In this document: positions 28,927 through 39,132 of the stretch, in pieces
Numbering within the stretch: the first letter of the stretch is position 1
How the letters are laid out: the number at the start of each line of letters is the position of its first letter
Assembly: GCA_037355855.1 (NCBI GenBank)
Contig: CM074758.1
Coordinates: 8,095,001-8,159,000 of the forward strand
DNA length: 64,000 nucleotides
Direction: 5' to 3'
Source: Pseudo-nitzschia pungens
Lineage: Eukaryota > Bacillariophyta > Bacillariophyceae > Bacillariales > Bacillariaceae
Program-made: the position numbers and the translations under genes
The notes under the pieces: generated by a model
Told to the model about the DNA's origin: nothing
Databases searched by the model: none
The model's input: the letters and a program-made list of their open reading frames with translations, nothing else

Positions 28927-31900
28927 TCAGTTGTGGGATCCTTTCTTTTTGAAGGTTTTTCTGTACTTTCTTCTGTACTCTTTGAGTTCCCGATCAGAGA
29001 TGTCGATCTCGTCATCGGAGACTTCGTGGTCGGCTTGGGCCGTGGCCAGTACATAGGAGTACTCGTGATTTGATAAGTTCCTTCCCCAGTGGGGTTTGGA
29101 GTGCTGCTCGTTGTCTGAGTCTTCCTTTGCTACAAAATGCTCCTTGAGCAGGTTGATGGTTTCCCGGTCGAACTTTCCCTTCTTGGGGGGTCCGCCGGTT
29201 AGTTTCCAGCATTTGCCGGCGTGGACCTTGCCACAGGTCTTGCATAGCTGTTTGTTGCTGTTGTCCATAGGGCGCTTCTTTTTGCCAGGGGACTTGGCGT
29301 GTCCTCCCCCAGAAGTGGCCTTGGGGGTTTTCTTGGCGACGCCGGTCTGCTTTTCGAGATCGGTGAGGCGTTGGTGCATTAGTGCTTCCTTTCGGATGGT
29401 GATTTCCAGATTTTCAAGCTTGTCGATAGTGGTGTTAAAGGAGTGGGTGTAGAGGTCCCAACTAATGTGTTCCAGCTTCTCGCGTTGGGAGTGGGTCATG
29501 TTGGAATCCAAGATTTCCTTCATTTCTCCTTGGGTGAAACTTCGTGGCGTTTCCATTTGGTCACTTCCACATTCCCAGAGGCATTCTGGGAGATAGCTTT
29601 GGAGTTCTGCCATGCGGTTGGCCCAGGCTCTGATGCCATGTTTGAGGTCGACGCGCATGCCTCGCATGAATCGTCGAAGGACGATGTACGAGCGTCTGCC
29701 GTTTTGGTCATTGCCAAAGATTTTGAGTTTGAGGGCATGCATGCATTCCTCCAAGACATCCTTCCGGTACTCCTGGGATTGGTAGTACTGGGTGAGGGTG
29801 CTTGCGACCTTTTTCTTTGGGATTGGGGACTCGAGGTTGTTGTCGGTCTCCGATTCGTTGTCCGATCTCGCCGTGGCTGTGTCGGTTTTGTCGGCGTTTG
29901 GGGGTTTCTCCTTTGCCTTTTCCTTGGTGGCTCCCGTGGGAGTTGCGTCTTGTCCCATCGATAATAGGATGTTTGCCTGGTCTCGTTGTTCGATTTCTTG
30001 GATCTTTTTCTGCACTCGTTTGGTGCTGTGGATCTTGTGGTTCGGCTCTGCCAAGTAGGTCCGCTGGAGCGTTCGCTGGACAAGTCCGAGTGCCTCGTTA
30101 GAGAGGATTCTCTGTAGAACATCCAGTTTCTGGTCTCCGTGGAGTTTGTCATTGCCAGCAATTTTCTGGTCAAAGTCTCTCTTCCAGATGAGGAAGAGTT
30201 CTGGTCTTTCAGTACCATTGAGAACTTTCAGGTAGTCACTGAATGCGATTCCACCTTGTTCACTGTCTACATTCATCTTGACGGCGTTGGCGTCCTCCGG
30301 CCAGTCCTGCCGTGCACCGGAATACAGTCACGAATCCGTTCGTGATTTGATTACGATTAGCGAGTCTCCTTATCGCCGAATACAGGAGACTGCCGGAAAG
30401 CAATAGCAATAGACTAATCAATAGCTCTCACAATTTGCATATCACTACTATTCTAATCACTAGTAGACCCGGGGTATGGCATGATTTTAAAATCAAGCTG
30501 AGCGCTGATGACCATGAGCAGAAAGGTACCGATCGATCAAAAAGGACGACGAGACCGAAAGACTGCCAAAAATGGAGGCGCAGAGAAGCAAAACAGGGAG
30601 AAGGATATCCAGTGTCTGCAGCACAAGGAAGACCGACCCCAGCAACTGTTGGCGCCCAAAGAAGGGAGCAACAGCAGCAACAGAGACACCTGAGTACCTA
30701 AACAGGACCATGGTCGACAACAAAGAAATAATCGAAAATAATGAGTGTCGAAAAAGAGACACATAATCCAGTGAGTGGACTAATTGGACCAACACTGAGT
30801 GGACGGACAGACCAAAAAGGGTATGCCGACCAAAACCAGAACATATAAATATCCGGACAGGTATAGAATAAATACCTAAACACCACTAAATCCCACGGGA
30901 GACAGGAAGTGGGACCGGCCCGGTGATTGCTTAATAGGGAAGCAACGCCGGAGAACCACGGGAATCGAATCCCACGAAATAAAAACAGAAACAACTCCGG
31001 AGAACCACAGGATTCCCGGGAGCTAAAGAGAGAAACAACTCCCACCACTGTACAAGCCTGGGAGAAAAATCAGTTACAACACGGGGTATCGCGTGGAAGT
31101 GAACCTCAGGGGGAAAAACTGGAGCAATCACTTTTTGCTCATTTCCAACCCAAATAACAACTTACAGAAATACTGTAACTAATTAAACTAAAATATAATA
31201 ACTGACTGATTAACTCACCATGGCGTCTAAAGGAACCAAACTGAAACCCTTTACCTTTACACGAGAGGACTGGCCGGAAGATGCCACCACCGTAAAAATG
31301 AACATTGAAAGTGAGAAGGGAGGGGTCGCGTTCAGTGACTACCTGAAAGTGCTTACCGGCACAGAAAGACCGGAACTCTTTATCATCTGGAAAAGAGACT
31401 TTGACCAGAAAATTGCTGGCAATGACAAACTCCAAGGGGACCAGAAACTGGACGTCCTCCAGAGGGTCCTCTCCAACGAGGCACTCTCTATCGTCCAAAT
31501 GACTCTGGGCCGGTCCTACTATGCCGAACCAGGTCACAAGACACACAACAACAAACTGGTCCAAACGAGGATCCAAAAAGTCGCAACAACCGACCTAACC
31601 ACAGAAGCTCCCGCTGGCACGCCCAAGGAGCCGGTCGAAGGGAACTCCACCCAGAAAACCGACAAAACCAAACCGACTGCCACGGCAAAATCGGATGAGG
31701 AAACAGAGCCCGAGGACCTTGGCGCTCCAATCCCTAAAAAGCAGGTACCCGATGCCCTCACAAAGTACTACCAATCAGAGGAGTACAAGAAGGATGTCAT
31801 CGAGGAATGCATGTATGCCCTCAAGCTGAAAGTCTTCGGCAACGACATGAACGGGAAACGCTCCTACATCCTCCTCCGCCGCTTTATGCGGGGGATGCGG

Positions 31901-34900
31901 GTCGACATGAAACATGGCATCCGCGCCTGGGCCAACCGAATGGCCGAACTACAAAGCTATCTACCAGAATGTCTCTGGGAAAGTGGCGCCGCCACAGGAA
32001 TGGCACCTTCCAGCTTCACTCACGACGAGATGAAGGAAATCCTGGACACCAGCATGACCCACACCCAGAGGGACAAACTGGAACACATTGGATGGGATGT
32101 CTTTGCCCATTCCTTCAACACCACGATCGACAAACTCGAAAACTTGGAAACCACCATCCGAAACGAAGAAGAACTTCGCAAACGGATCACCGAACTGGAA
32201 AAACAAAACGGTGGCACCAAGAAGAACTCCAAGGCCACTTCTGGGGGAGGAAACAGCAAGTCTCCCAACAAAAAGAAGCGCCCAATGGACAACAATAAGC
32301 AACCTTGCAAAATCTGTGGCAAGACCCACGCCGGCAAATGCTGGAAACTAACCGGAGGACCACCCAAGAAGGGGAAATTCGACCGGGAAACCATCAATCT
32401 GCTCAAGGAGCATTTTGTGGCAAAAGAAGACTCGGACAACGAGCAACACTCCAAACCCCACTGGGGAAGGAACCTCTCCAACCACGAGTACTCATATGTA
32501 CTGGCCACGGCCCAAGCTGATCATGAAGTCTCTGACGACGAAATTGATATCTCCGACAGGGACCTCAAGGAGTACCGGAGAAAATACAGAAAAACCTTCA
32601 AGAAGAAAGGATCCCACAAATGAATGGCCGACACCATCCACACCAGACCACGCATAATCAACCGATTTGCAGATGTCTGTGTGGAGGTGTTGGACCACAA
32701 GGGAAGGGGGAGGATGCTCCGGGGCCTTCTGGACTCAGGATGCTCCAAGTCCATAATTCTAAGACACTTTGTTGACCGCAGTCAACTTACGAACCGGGAC
32801 CAACGATCTGTCACCTATAATACCTATGGGGGCAAATTTCGAACAAAGTCCGCGGCTTCAGTGGGACTGAAGTTGATAGAGTTTTCAAACTCAAAGACCA
32901 TCAAGTGGACCTTCCAAGTGGATGAGTATCATCACCACGAGGAGGTACCCTATGACGTGATCATAGGATCTGACCTAATGGCACAATTGGGACTGGATAT
33001 CAAATACAGCTCCCGAACAATCTCATGGCAAGGTGACTCCATCCCCATGAAGGGGATGGGGGAACTCTCTGACCCGGACAAATGTGAGGCAGTATTCTTT
33101 GCCAACACACAGAGTCCAATCCTCCAACAGGAGGAAGAAAGGCAAGCCAAGATCCTGGACGCCGACTACTCCAAAGTAGATATAGACTCCATGGTCAACG
33201 ACCTGGAGATCACAGACGCGTCTAAGGAGGCCCTGAAGAAAACATTGAAGAAGTTCCCCACACTCTTTGGAGGAGGTCTGGGACTACTCAAGAATATTGA
33301 ACCGGTATCTATTGAACTCCAACCAGGGGTTAAACCGGTCAGGCAGAGGTACTATTCAGTCCCCCATGCCTTTGAACAAGCACTCCGGAAGGAAATCAAC
33401 AGGCTCTGTGACATTGGAGTCCTGGAGAAACTTCCACATGATGATGACTCACCATGGGCATCACCGACGTTCTGTCAACCCAAAAAGACAGGGGACATAC
33501 GAGTCCTTACGGACTTTCGGAAGATGAATGCAGCCATTCAACGAAAGCCGTTCCCCCTACCACGCATGGAAACCATCCAAAGACTACAGAAATTTAAGTC
33601 TGCTACGGCACTGGACTTATCCCAAGGGTACTACACCATTCCCATCTGCAAGGAGAGCCAGAAGATTTGCTCCACCATCCTGCCATGGGGAAAGTATGCC
33701 TACAAGCGATTGGCTATGGGGATTGCATGCGCACCGGATATCTTCCAGTCCGTCATGATGAACCTACTCGGCGACCTGGACTATGTCCTCGTCTACATCG
33801 ACGACATCTTAATCATCCAACGAGAGGGGGAATCTGAGCAGGATCACCTCGACAAAATCGATACAGTCCTACAGAGACTGGATGACGCTGGCTTTCGAGC
33901 CAACCTTAGAAAATCCTTCTTCATGCAAAAAGAAGTGGAGTATTTGGGTTTTCTACTAACAACAGAGGGCATTCAACCCCAGCCAAAGAAACTGGAGGCG
34001 ATGAAGCGCCTGGAACCCCCCAAGAACACCAAGCAACTCAAGATGTTCCTTGGGATGGTCAATTTTTACAGGGACATGTGGAAGCGCCGCTCCCACATCC
34101 TGGCCCCCCTCAACAAGCTTGCGGGCAAGAAGGGCAAAACAAATTGGTACTGGGGCCCAGCAGAGCAGAAAGCTTTCATGGAGGCGAAAAGGATGCTCGC
34201 AGATGAAGCAAAACTCGCATTCCCGGATTTTACGAAACCATTTCATCTCTACTCAGACGCCAGCGACAGGCAGCTCGGCGCAACCGTATGCCAAGATGGC
34301 AAACCCCTTGGTTTCTACACAAGGAAACTGAACTCAGCGCAGCTCAACTACACTGTCGGGGAAAAAGAACTCCTTGGTATAGTGGAAGGCTTAAAAGCGT
34401 TCGAAGGAATCCTACGAGGACAAGATGTGACCATCCACACAGACCACCTGAACCTGCTATACCAGCAGATGCCTACACAGCGAATGGTACGATGGCGACT
34501 TCTCATGGAGGAGTTCCATCCGATAGTCAAACATGTGGCTGGCAAAGAAAATGATGCAGCAGACGCGTTGTCCCGACTGGACATCACAGATGACCCAGCA
34601 GACATGGTGGAATGGCTACCACCAAATAAACCCCTCACCTACGCGGATGAGGAAGCGCACCTCCGGCAACTACTATTCCCACTTGGAGAAGCACCGGAAG
34701 AATTCCAGGGCAATAGTGCATTCCCACTTGCTCCGGACATGATTCAGTTCTACCAACAGAAGGACACGGAAATCATGAATGCTTTGGAAAAAGACAAAGG
34801 CCTAACCGCCAAACATGTGGAAGGTTTCAGTCTCATCCACAAAGAAGGCAAAATCCTGATTCCCGACAAGCTCAAACAAAGAGTGATGGAGTGGTACCAC

Positions 34901-36144
34901 ACAATGTTGGTGCACCCGGGGGAAAAGAGAATGGAACAGAGCATCCGCTCAGTCTTCACCTGGAAGGGCCTACGGAAGGACGTCCAGGACCTCTGTAAAC
35001 ACTGCCACACATGCCAGATGTTTAAGAAGAGTGGCCGGAAAAAGTATGGACTACTACCGGAGAAGGCAGCTGAGGTCACCAAATGGCAGAGGGTCAATGT
35101 TGACCTCTGGGGACCCGCAACTGTCCACAATAAAAATGGTAAAGACTACCATATCCATGTCCTCACCATGGTGGATCCAGTGACCGGATGGTTTGAATTG
35201 GCCCATCTAAAGGACTCGCCAAACGCAGCTGAAACCCAACGATTGTTGGACAGTACATGGCTGGCAAGATATCCGCGCCCAAAGGAAATTGGCTTTGATG
35301 GTGGGAGTGAGTTCAAAGCAGAGTTCCAAGAGCTCTGTGAGAACATGGGGATGAAAAGAAAGCCCAGTGGGGCATGGAATCCACAATCCAACTCAGTGCT
35401 GGAAAGGATCCACCAGGTACTAAAGGACTGTTTGTTATCCTTCAACCTGGAAAACAGGGACCTCCACGAGAAGGACCCTTTCGAGGAATTCACCACCAAG
35501 GCAGCATATGCCATCAGAAGTGCCATCCACACCACCCTGGGGTACTCCCCAGCACAACTGGTGTTTGGTAGAGACATGTTCATGCCGGTGAACTTCCCAG
35601 TGGATTGGGAAGCAATCCAAGCAAGGAAGCAGAAAAGCATCCACAAGAGCAACATCAGGGAGAACCAGAAGAGGATCCCCTATGTCTATAAAGAAGGAGA
35701 CTATGTCACCCTGGAAAGGAAGGGCATTATCCCGAAACTATCTTTCCCACGGCAAGGACCTTACAAGGTACTCAAGGCCCATGATAATGGAACTGTAACT
35801 ATTGAAACTGCTCCCTTTGTAACCGACCGGGTTAACATTAGGAGAGTACATCCCTATTATTGCAGGGATGGCATTGAATCGAACAAGTAACCAATTGTAA
35901 CAGTACCATGGAGGAGCATGCCGTGCACCGGAATACAGTCACGAATCCGTTCGTGATTGGATTACGATTAGCGAGTCTCCTTATCGCCGAATACAGGAGA
36001 CTGCCGGAAAGCAATAGCAATAGACTAATCAATAGCTCTCACAATTTGCATATCACTACTATTCTAATCACTAGTAGACCCGGGGTATGGCAAGTCCTCC
36101 CGAACGATGTTAAAGGGCTTCAGTTTGGTTCCTTTGGTTGCCAT
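28927..36144 (-). CDS. gag: Gag-like protein of element B, split by element C
   Basis: The gene starts at the ATG at 36144 (MATKGTKLKPFN) and runs 52 bases to 36093. It resumes at 30302 after the nested element and one copy of AGTCC, and ends in TGA at 28929-28927. The reading frame is preserved exactly across the gap (RED|WPEDANAVKMN). Near the C-terminus is a zinc knuckle, CKTCGKVHAGKC. A poly-charged middle and a tail ending KKTFKKKGSHN precede the stop. As it stands, element C disrupts it, so element B cannot make full Gag. Confidence 0.88.
30308..30481 (+). repeat. 5' LTR of element C
   Basis: 174 bp, TGCCGTGCACC...GGGGTATGGCA. Followed at once by the 14-bp palindrome TGATTTTAAAATCA (30482-30495), where a primer-binding site is expected. 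Confidence 0.92.
30482..31219 (+). other. 5' leader of element C
   Basis: 738 bp without a supported gene. The start resembles the leader of element B (36889-36145 on the minus strand), including the palindrome TGATTTTAAAATCA and the following CTGAGCGCTGATGACC. Such leaders may hold packaging or translation signals; none is identified. Confidence 0.6.
31220..32623 (+). CDS. gag: Gag-like protein of element C
   Basis: 467 residues from ATG in context ACCATGG (MASKGTKLKPFTFTREDWPE). The capsid-like region is helical and charged. A Thr/Lys/Pro-rich linker lies around 130-170. The zinc knuckle is CKICGKTHAGKC near 32307, followed by the basic tail KKTFKKKGSHK. Ends in TGA at 32621-32623 followed directly by ATG of pol in the same frame. 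Closely related to gag of element B but with more differences than pol, mainly in the linker. Confidence 0.9.
   Translation: MASKGTKLKPFTFTREDWPEDATTVKMNIESEKGGVAFSDYLKVLTGTERPELFIIWKRDFDQKIAGNDKLQGDQKLDVLQRVLSNEALSIVQMTLGRSYYAEPGHKTHNNKLVQTRIQKVATTDLTTEAPAGTPKEPVEGNSTQKTDKTKPTATAKSDEETEPEDLGAPIPKKQVPDALTKYYQSEEYKKDVIEECMYALKLKVFGNDMNGKRSYILLRRFMRGMRVDMKHGIRAWANRMAELQSYLPECLWESGAATGMAPSSFTHDEMKEILDTSMTHTQRDKLEHIGWDVFAHSFNTTIDKLENLETTIRNEEELRKRITELEKQNGGTKKNSKATSGGGNSKSPNKKKRPMDNNKQPCKICGKTHAGKCWKLTGGPPKKGKFDRETINLLKEHFVAKEDSDNEQHSKPHWGRNLSNHEYSYVLATAQADHEVSDDEIDISDRDLKEYRRKYRKTFKKKGSHK
32624..35890 (+). CDS. pol: Pol polyprotein of element C
   Basis: 1,088 residues, complete. Protease LLDSGCSKSIIL; reverse transcriptase with the YIDDILII catalytic motif near 33795; RNase H YSDASDRQLGA near 34249; integrase zinc finger 34911-35010 (H, C-x2-C visible), VDLWGP near 35098, FDGGSEF near 35295 and NPQSNSVLERIHQ near 35382. 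Compared with element B it lacks one residue in the palm region (RMETIQRL versus RIGETIQRL). It can start at its own ATG only by reinitiation, or be made by readthrough of the preceding TGA. Confidence 0.93.
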   Translation: MADTIHTRPRIINRFADVCVEVLDHKGRGRMLRGLLDSGCSKSIILRHFVDRSQLTNRDQRSVTYNTYGGKFRTKSAASVGLKLIEFSNSKTIKWTFQVDEYHHHEEVPYDVIIGSDLMAQLGLDIKYSSRTISWQGDSIPMKGMGELSDPDKCEAVFFANTQSPILQQEEERQAKILDADYSKVDIDSMVNDLEITDASKEALKKTLKKFPTLFGGGLGLLKNIEPVSIELQPGVKPVRQRYYSVPHAFEQALRKEINRLCDIGVLEKLPHDDDSPWASPTFCQPKKTGDIRVLTDFRKMNAAIQRKPFPLPRMETIQRLQKFKSATALDLSQGYYTIPICKESQKICSTILPWGKYAYKRLAMGIACAPDIFQSVMMNLLGDLDYVLVYIDDILIIQREGESEQDHLDKIDTVLQRLDDAGFRANLRKSFFMQKEVEYLGFLLTTEGIQPQPKKLEAMKRLEPPKNTKQLKMFLGMVNFYRDMWKRRSHILAPLNKLAGKKGKTNWYWGPAEQKAFMEAKRMLADEAKLAFPDFTKPFHLYSDASDRQLGATVCQDGKPLGFYTRKLNSAQLNYTVGEKELLGIVEGLKAFEGILRGQDVTIHTDHLNLLYQQMPTQRMVRWRLLMEEFHPIVKHVAGKENDAADALSRLDITDDPADMVEWLPPNKPLTYADEEAHLRQLLFPLGEAPEEFQGNSAFPLAPDMIQFYQQKDTEIMNALEKDKGLTAKHVEGFSLIHKEGKILIPDKLKQRVMEWYHTMLVHPGEKRMEQSIRSVFTWKGLRKDVQDLCKHCHTCQMFKKSGRKKYGLLPEKAAEVTKWQRVNVDLWGPATVHNKNGKDYHIHVLTMVDPVTGWFELAHLKDSPNAAETQRLLDSTWLARYPRPKEIGFDGGSEFKAEFQELCENMGMKRKPSGAWNPQSNSVLERIHQVLKDCLLSFNLENRDLHEKDPFEEFTTKAAYAIRSAIHTTLGYSPAQLVFGRDMFMPVNFPVDWEAIQARKQKSIHKSNIRENQKRIPYVYKEGDYVTLERKGIIPKLSFPRQGPYKVLKAHDNGTVTIETAPFVTDRVNIRRVHPYYCRDGIESNK
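35919..36092 (+). repeat. 3' LTR of element C
   Basis: 174 bp, one base different from the 5' LTR. Preceded by ATGGAGGAGCA (purine tract) and followed by the AGTCC duplication. Confidence 0.92.
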
Positions 36145-36889
36145 GGTGGGTTAATCAGTTTTCTATTAGGTTTAATTTAGTTACACTACTCGTTACCTCG
36201 TTGTTTTGCGCTGAACTGAGCAAGAATGATTGCTCAGCTCTTCCAGTCCTTTTGCTGGATTTTTGCTGTTTCCCGTGATAACTCGTGTTGTGACTGATCT
36301 TTCCCCCTGGTCTGTTCAGTGGTGGGAGTTGTTTCTCTCTTTAGCTCACGGGAATCCTGTGGTTCCCCGGAGTTGTTTCTGTTTTTATTTCGTGGGATTC
36401 GCTTCCCGTGGTTCTCCGGCGTTGCTTCTTTCTTAAGCTGTCACCGGGCCGGTCCCACTTCCCGTATCCCGTGGGATTAGTGGTGTTTGAGTATTTGGTT
36501 ATATACCTTTCCGGATATTCGTATGTTTCGATTTTGGTTGGCATCCACTTACGGTCTGTCCCTCCACTCAGTGTTGGTCCAATTAGTCCACTCACTGATT
36601 TATGTGTCACTTTTTCGGCACATGTTTTCGTGTTTTTCAATTATTTCTGTTGTCGACCATGGTCCTGTTTAGGTACTTAGGTGTCTCTGTTGCTGCTGTT
36701 GCTCCCTTCTTTGGGCGCCAACAGTTGCTGGGGTCGGTCTTCCTTGTGCTGCAGACACTGGATATCCTTCTCCCTGTTTTGCTTCTCTGCGCCTCCATTT
36801 TTGGCAGTCTTTCGAGTCCGTCAACTCTTTTCGGTTGATCGATTTCTTTCTGCTCATGGTCATCAGCGCTCAGCTTGATTTTAAAATCA
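36145..36889 (-). other. 5' leader of element B
   Basis: Between the 5' LTR and the gag ATG of element B. Begins, in element sense, with TGATTTTAAAATCA (36889-36876). No gene is supported here. Confidence 0.6.
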
Positions 36890-37078
36890 TGCCATACCCC
36901 GGGTCTACTAGTGATTAGAATAGTAGTGATATGCAAATTGTGAGCTCTATTGATTAGTCTATTTGCTACAGTTCTAAGAGCCCTCCGAATCAGCGATTCT
37001 GTCGACTCGCCGATTGTTTTTATCCTTATCCTTAATCCAGTCCCGTGTGCACTCGTGACTGTATTTTGGTGCACGGCA
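36890..37078 (-). repeat. 5' LTR of element B
   Basis: 189 bp, identical by eye to 25456-25644. Followed on the right by CTTCC and the body of the YR gene. Confidence 0.92.
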
Positions 37079-39132
37079 CTTCCTTCCTCCAATCCCATTC
37101 ACATACTCATCCCACATGGCTTGCAGCGTCTGTGGATGGGGATGCAGAGTTGCAAGGCGGCGAGAAGGAGCAATTCCCTGGGGGATTGGATCCGCAGGAA
37201 CTATTGGATTCCTTCTTCGATGCGCTGGAGCAGCAGCAAGACCCTGGACCGCCGACGTCAGTGTTCGAACAATTCTCTTCAGTTCAGCAACCTCTGTAAG
37301 ATAATGGTTCCGGATCTCAGCAGTATTTGTTTGAACAGTTGACAACTTTGCATATATGGCATTCCTCCACTGCAATCCCCCAAGGGACGCCCCTAGCGCT
37401 ATCTCTGCCTCGTCTGCAGGGATCTTGTCTAAGCTAACAACACCATTGTTGTTCGTGGGGATCACTTCCACTCTTTGGATTGGGTTCTCCTCCTCTAAGT
37501 GTCCATCCAACTCCTCATAAGCAAGAACAATCTTTCCCCTAAGGCCCGGGGGAACCATGTCGGCAGCATGGGCATCAAAACAAGCCCACATCAAGGGCTT
37601 CGAAAGGATCGTGGCAACGCCATTACCAATTGCTGATCTAATACCAGGTGCTATTGTCGCGGCAAGCCACTCATCTGTAAGCCCACTGTCATCTTTTGAC
37701 TTGAAAAGACAGACACCTTTCTGGCAAAGCCTGCTTGCAGCATTAACATCAGGCCAGTCAAGCTGAATATCAGTGTACCTGTCCTGCATTGCCTTTGTTC
37801 TCCAGCAAGCTTGATAGTCTACATCATCTCGATGCGCGCCACAAACCCTTGCCATAGTGGCCCCCATCTTTTTCAGTGAGTGAGTCCCCAGCACCATGTC
37901 ACCTTCAGGGCAAAAGAAATCACTGTGGACTGCTCCTGATATCACCTGCTGATAGGTACTCTTAGTTTCATTTGCTTCCTTATCCTGTACATCTTCGGGA
38001 TCAGCACCAGTAGTGGTACCATCTGCAAACAACCATTGACTAATTGATCCTCCACCTTCAGTGTGCCACACTTCCAGGAAGATTGCAAGGGACAGCAATA
38101 CACAGAATCGAGTGTCCATCGATCCAAGCAGGCACTGCTTTGGCGCATGCTTCTCATTCCTAACATTCTTGGACCATCTCATCTGTGCTGTTAGGTACTC
38201 AGGGTACATCAAGTTCTGTTCCAGGCATTTCTTTTTAACATGGGAACAGTCGTACCCCTTGCTATCATATGGAGCTGGAATTTCACCATTGCTTGGTGCC
38301 TTAGATTAGCAATACTGTGCCCCTTCAACATATCCAGTAGCTGGAAGTACTCTCCCTTGGTGAAGCCGTGATCTGCACTTGACTTCTTCCCATTGCCTTT
38401 ACACTCCTTGTGACCAATAGCCATGATGAGCCGGTTGGTTTTAGTGGATCGTGTGGGGTTCCCTGTTTGAGTTTGCTCACACCATGGCATCTCTGTTTCA
38501 AAGAAATATGAAATAGCCTTTTTCCAGTAACATACTGTAGTTGATCTCATTTTTGGCGTGTCATTTTTATTAGGACTCTCCTTCCCATACACCTTCAAGC
38601 ACATCCAATGGAAGAGATGGTGTGGTCTTACTGTATTCAGTTGTTCTAATGGAATAATTGAATCACTTTTGTATGGCTCTCCAGTCATGTAATTCCTAAA
38701 CTGAAGCAAGATCCGGTGGTATTTGAAGACTTGGGTTGGTGAATGGACATCATTTGCAAGTGCTGGGGAAGGTCCTGCTGGTACTTTGTAGATTGGGCGC
38801 CCAGTTGGTCCTGTACAAGTAGTAGTAGTAGTAGTACCAGCAGCGGCGGCGGGAGCAGCAGGGGGAGCAGTAGCAGGGGTCGGCGCAGCAGCAGCAGCAG
38901 CAGCAGCTCGGCGTTGTTGTTCCTGTTCAGCGATTGCCTGAGCAACATCAGGAGGGTCAGGATTATTAGCAAGGCGCTCTTGATCTTCTGGAGGAAGCAA
39001 GTGGGTCCCCATGTTACCAAAGGCAATTGCAAAATTCCTAGCATTTTCTGCTGCTGCTTCGGCTTCCCGTTGCTGTCGACGACGCTCCCGAGCTCGTACA
39101 GCTGCCCGGTTGGTGCTCAATTGTTGAGGCAT

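Larger units (their letters stand above)
30308..36092 (+). mobile_element. Ty3/gypsy LTR retrotransposon, element C, complete, nested in element B
   Basis: 5,785 bp. LTRs of 174 bp (30308-30481, 35919-36092) differ at one base (GATTTGATT versus GATTGGATT near 30346/35957). It is flanked by AGTCC (30303-30307, 36093-36097), which are bases of element B's gag. Leader 30482-31219, gag, TGA, pol, then a purine tract GGAGGAG before the 3' LTR. All frames are open. It is the youngest insertion in the block. Confidence 0.94.
25456..37078 (-). mobile_element. Ty3/gypsy LTR retrotransposon, element B, interrupted by nested element C
   Basis: LTRs of 189 bp at 36890-37078 (5') and 25456-25644 (3') are identical by eye. 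On the plus strand they begin TGCCATACCCC and end GTGCACGGCA. The duplication CTTCC flanks it (25451-25455, 37079-37083). Without element C and its duplicated AGTCC the element is about 5.8 kb: leader 36889-36145, gag, TGA, pol. All frames are intact except for the nested insertion. The target was the last codons of the YR gene. Confidence 0.93.
25430..39132 (-). pseudogene. Tyrosine-recombinase gene of a Crypton-like element, frameshifted and split by Ty3 element B
   Basis: Read from the ATG at 39132, the first frame (to 38209) has a basic N-terminal helix (RARERRRQQREAEAAAENAR), an Ala/Thr tract, and a core-binding-like region ending in FQLHMIARGTT, whose Arg fits the first catalytic Arg of tyrosine recombinases. 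It stops at a TGA, and the homologous frame resumes from 38212, so one indel is likely. The second frame has GTHSLKKMGATMA (H-x-x-K where H-x-x-R is expected), CWRTKAMQDRY with the probable Trp and nucleophile Tyr, then LDWPDVNAA and a C-terminal region with a predicted coiled coil. Element B sits at 37083/25451. Across it the frame resumes at 25450 and meets TGA at 25432-25430 after six codons. No reverse transcriptase belongs to it, which favours a Crypton-like DNA element over DIRS. Confidence 0.75.

Noticed and set aside
25456..30481. An element with LTRs in inverted orientation around the minus-strand pol gene
   Set aside because: The right-hand repeat at 30308-30481 is the 5' LTR of the nested plus-strand element C. 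The true second LTR of element B is at 36890-37078, and both duplications confirm it.
36974..38212. A complete 412-residue protein ending in element B's LTR
   Set aside because: Its last residues are LTR sequence. The real gene end lies at 25430 on the far side of element B, and the apparent start is a TTG at a frameshift.
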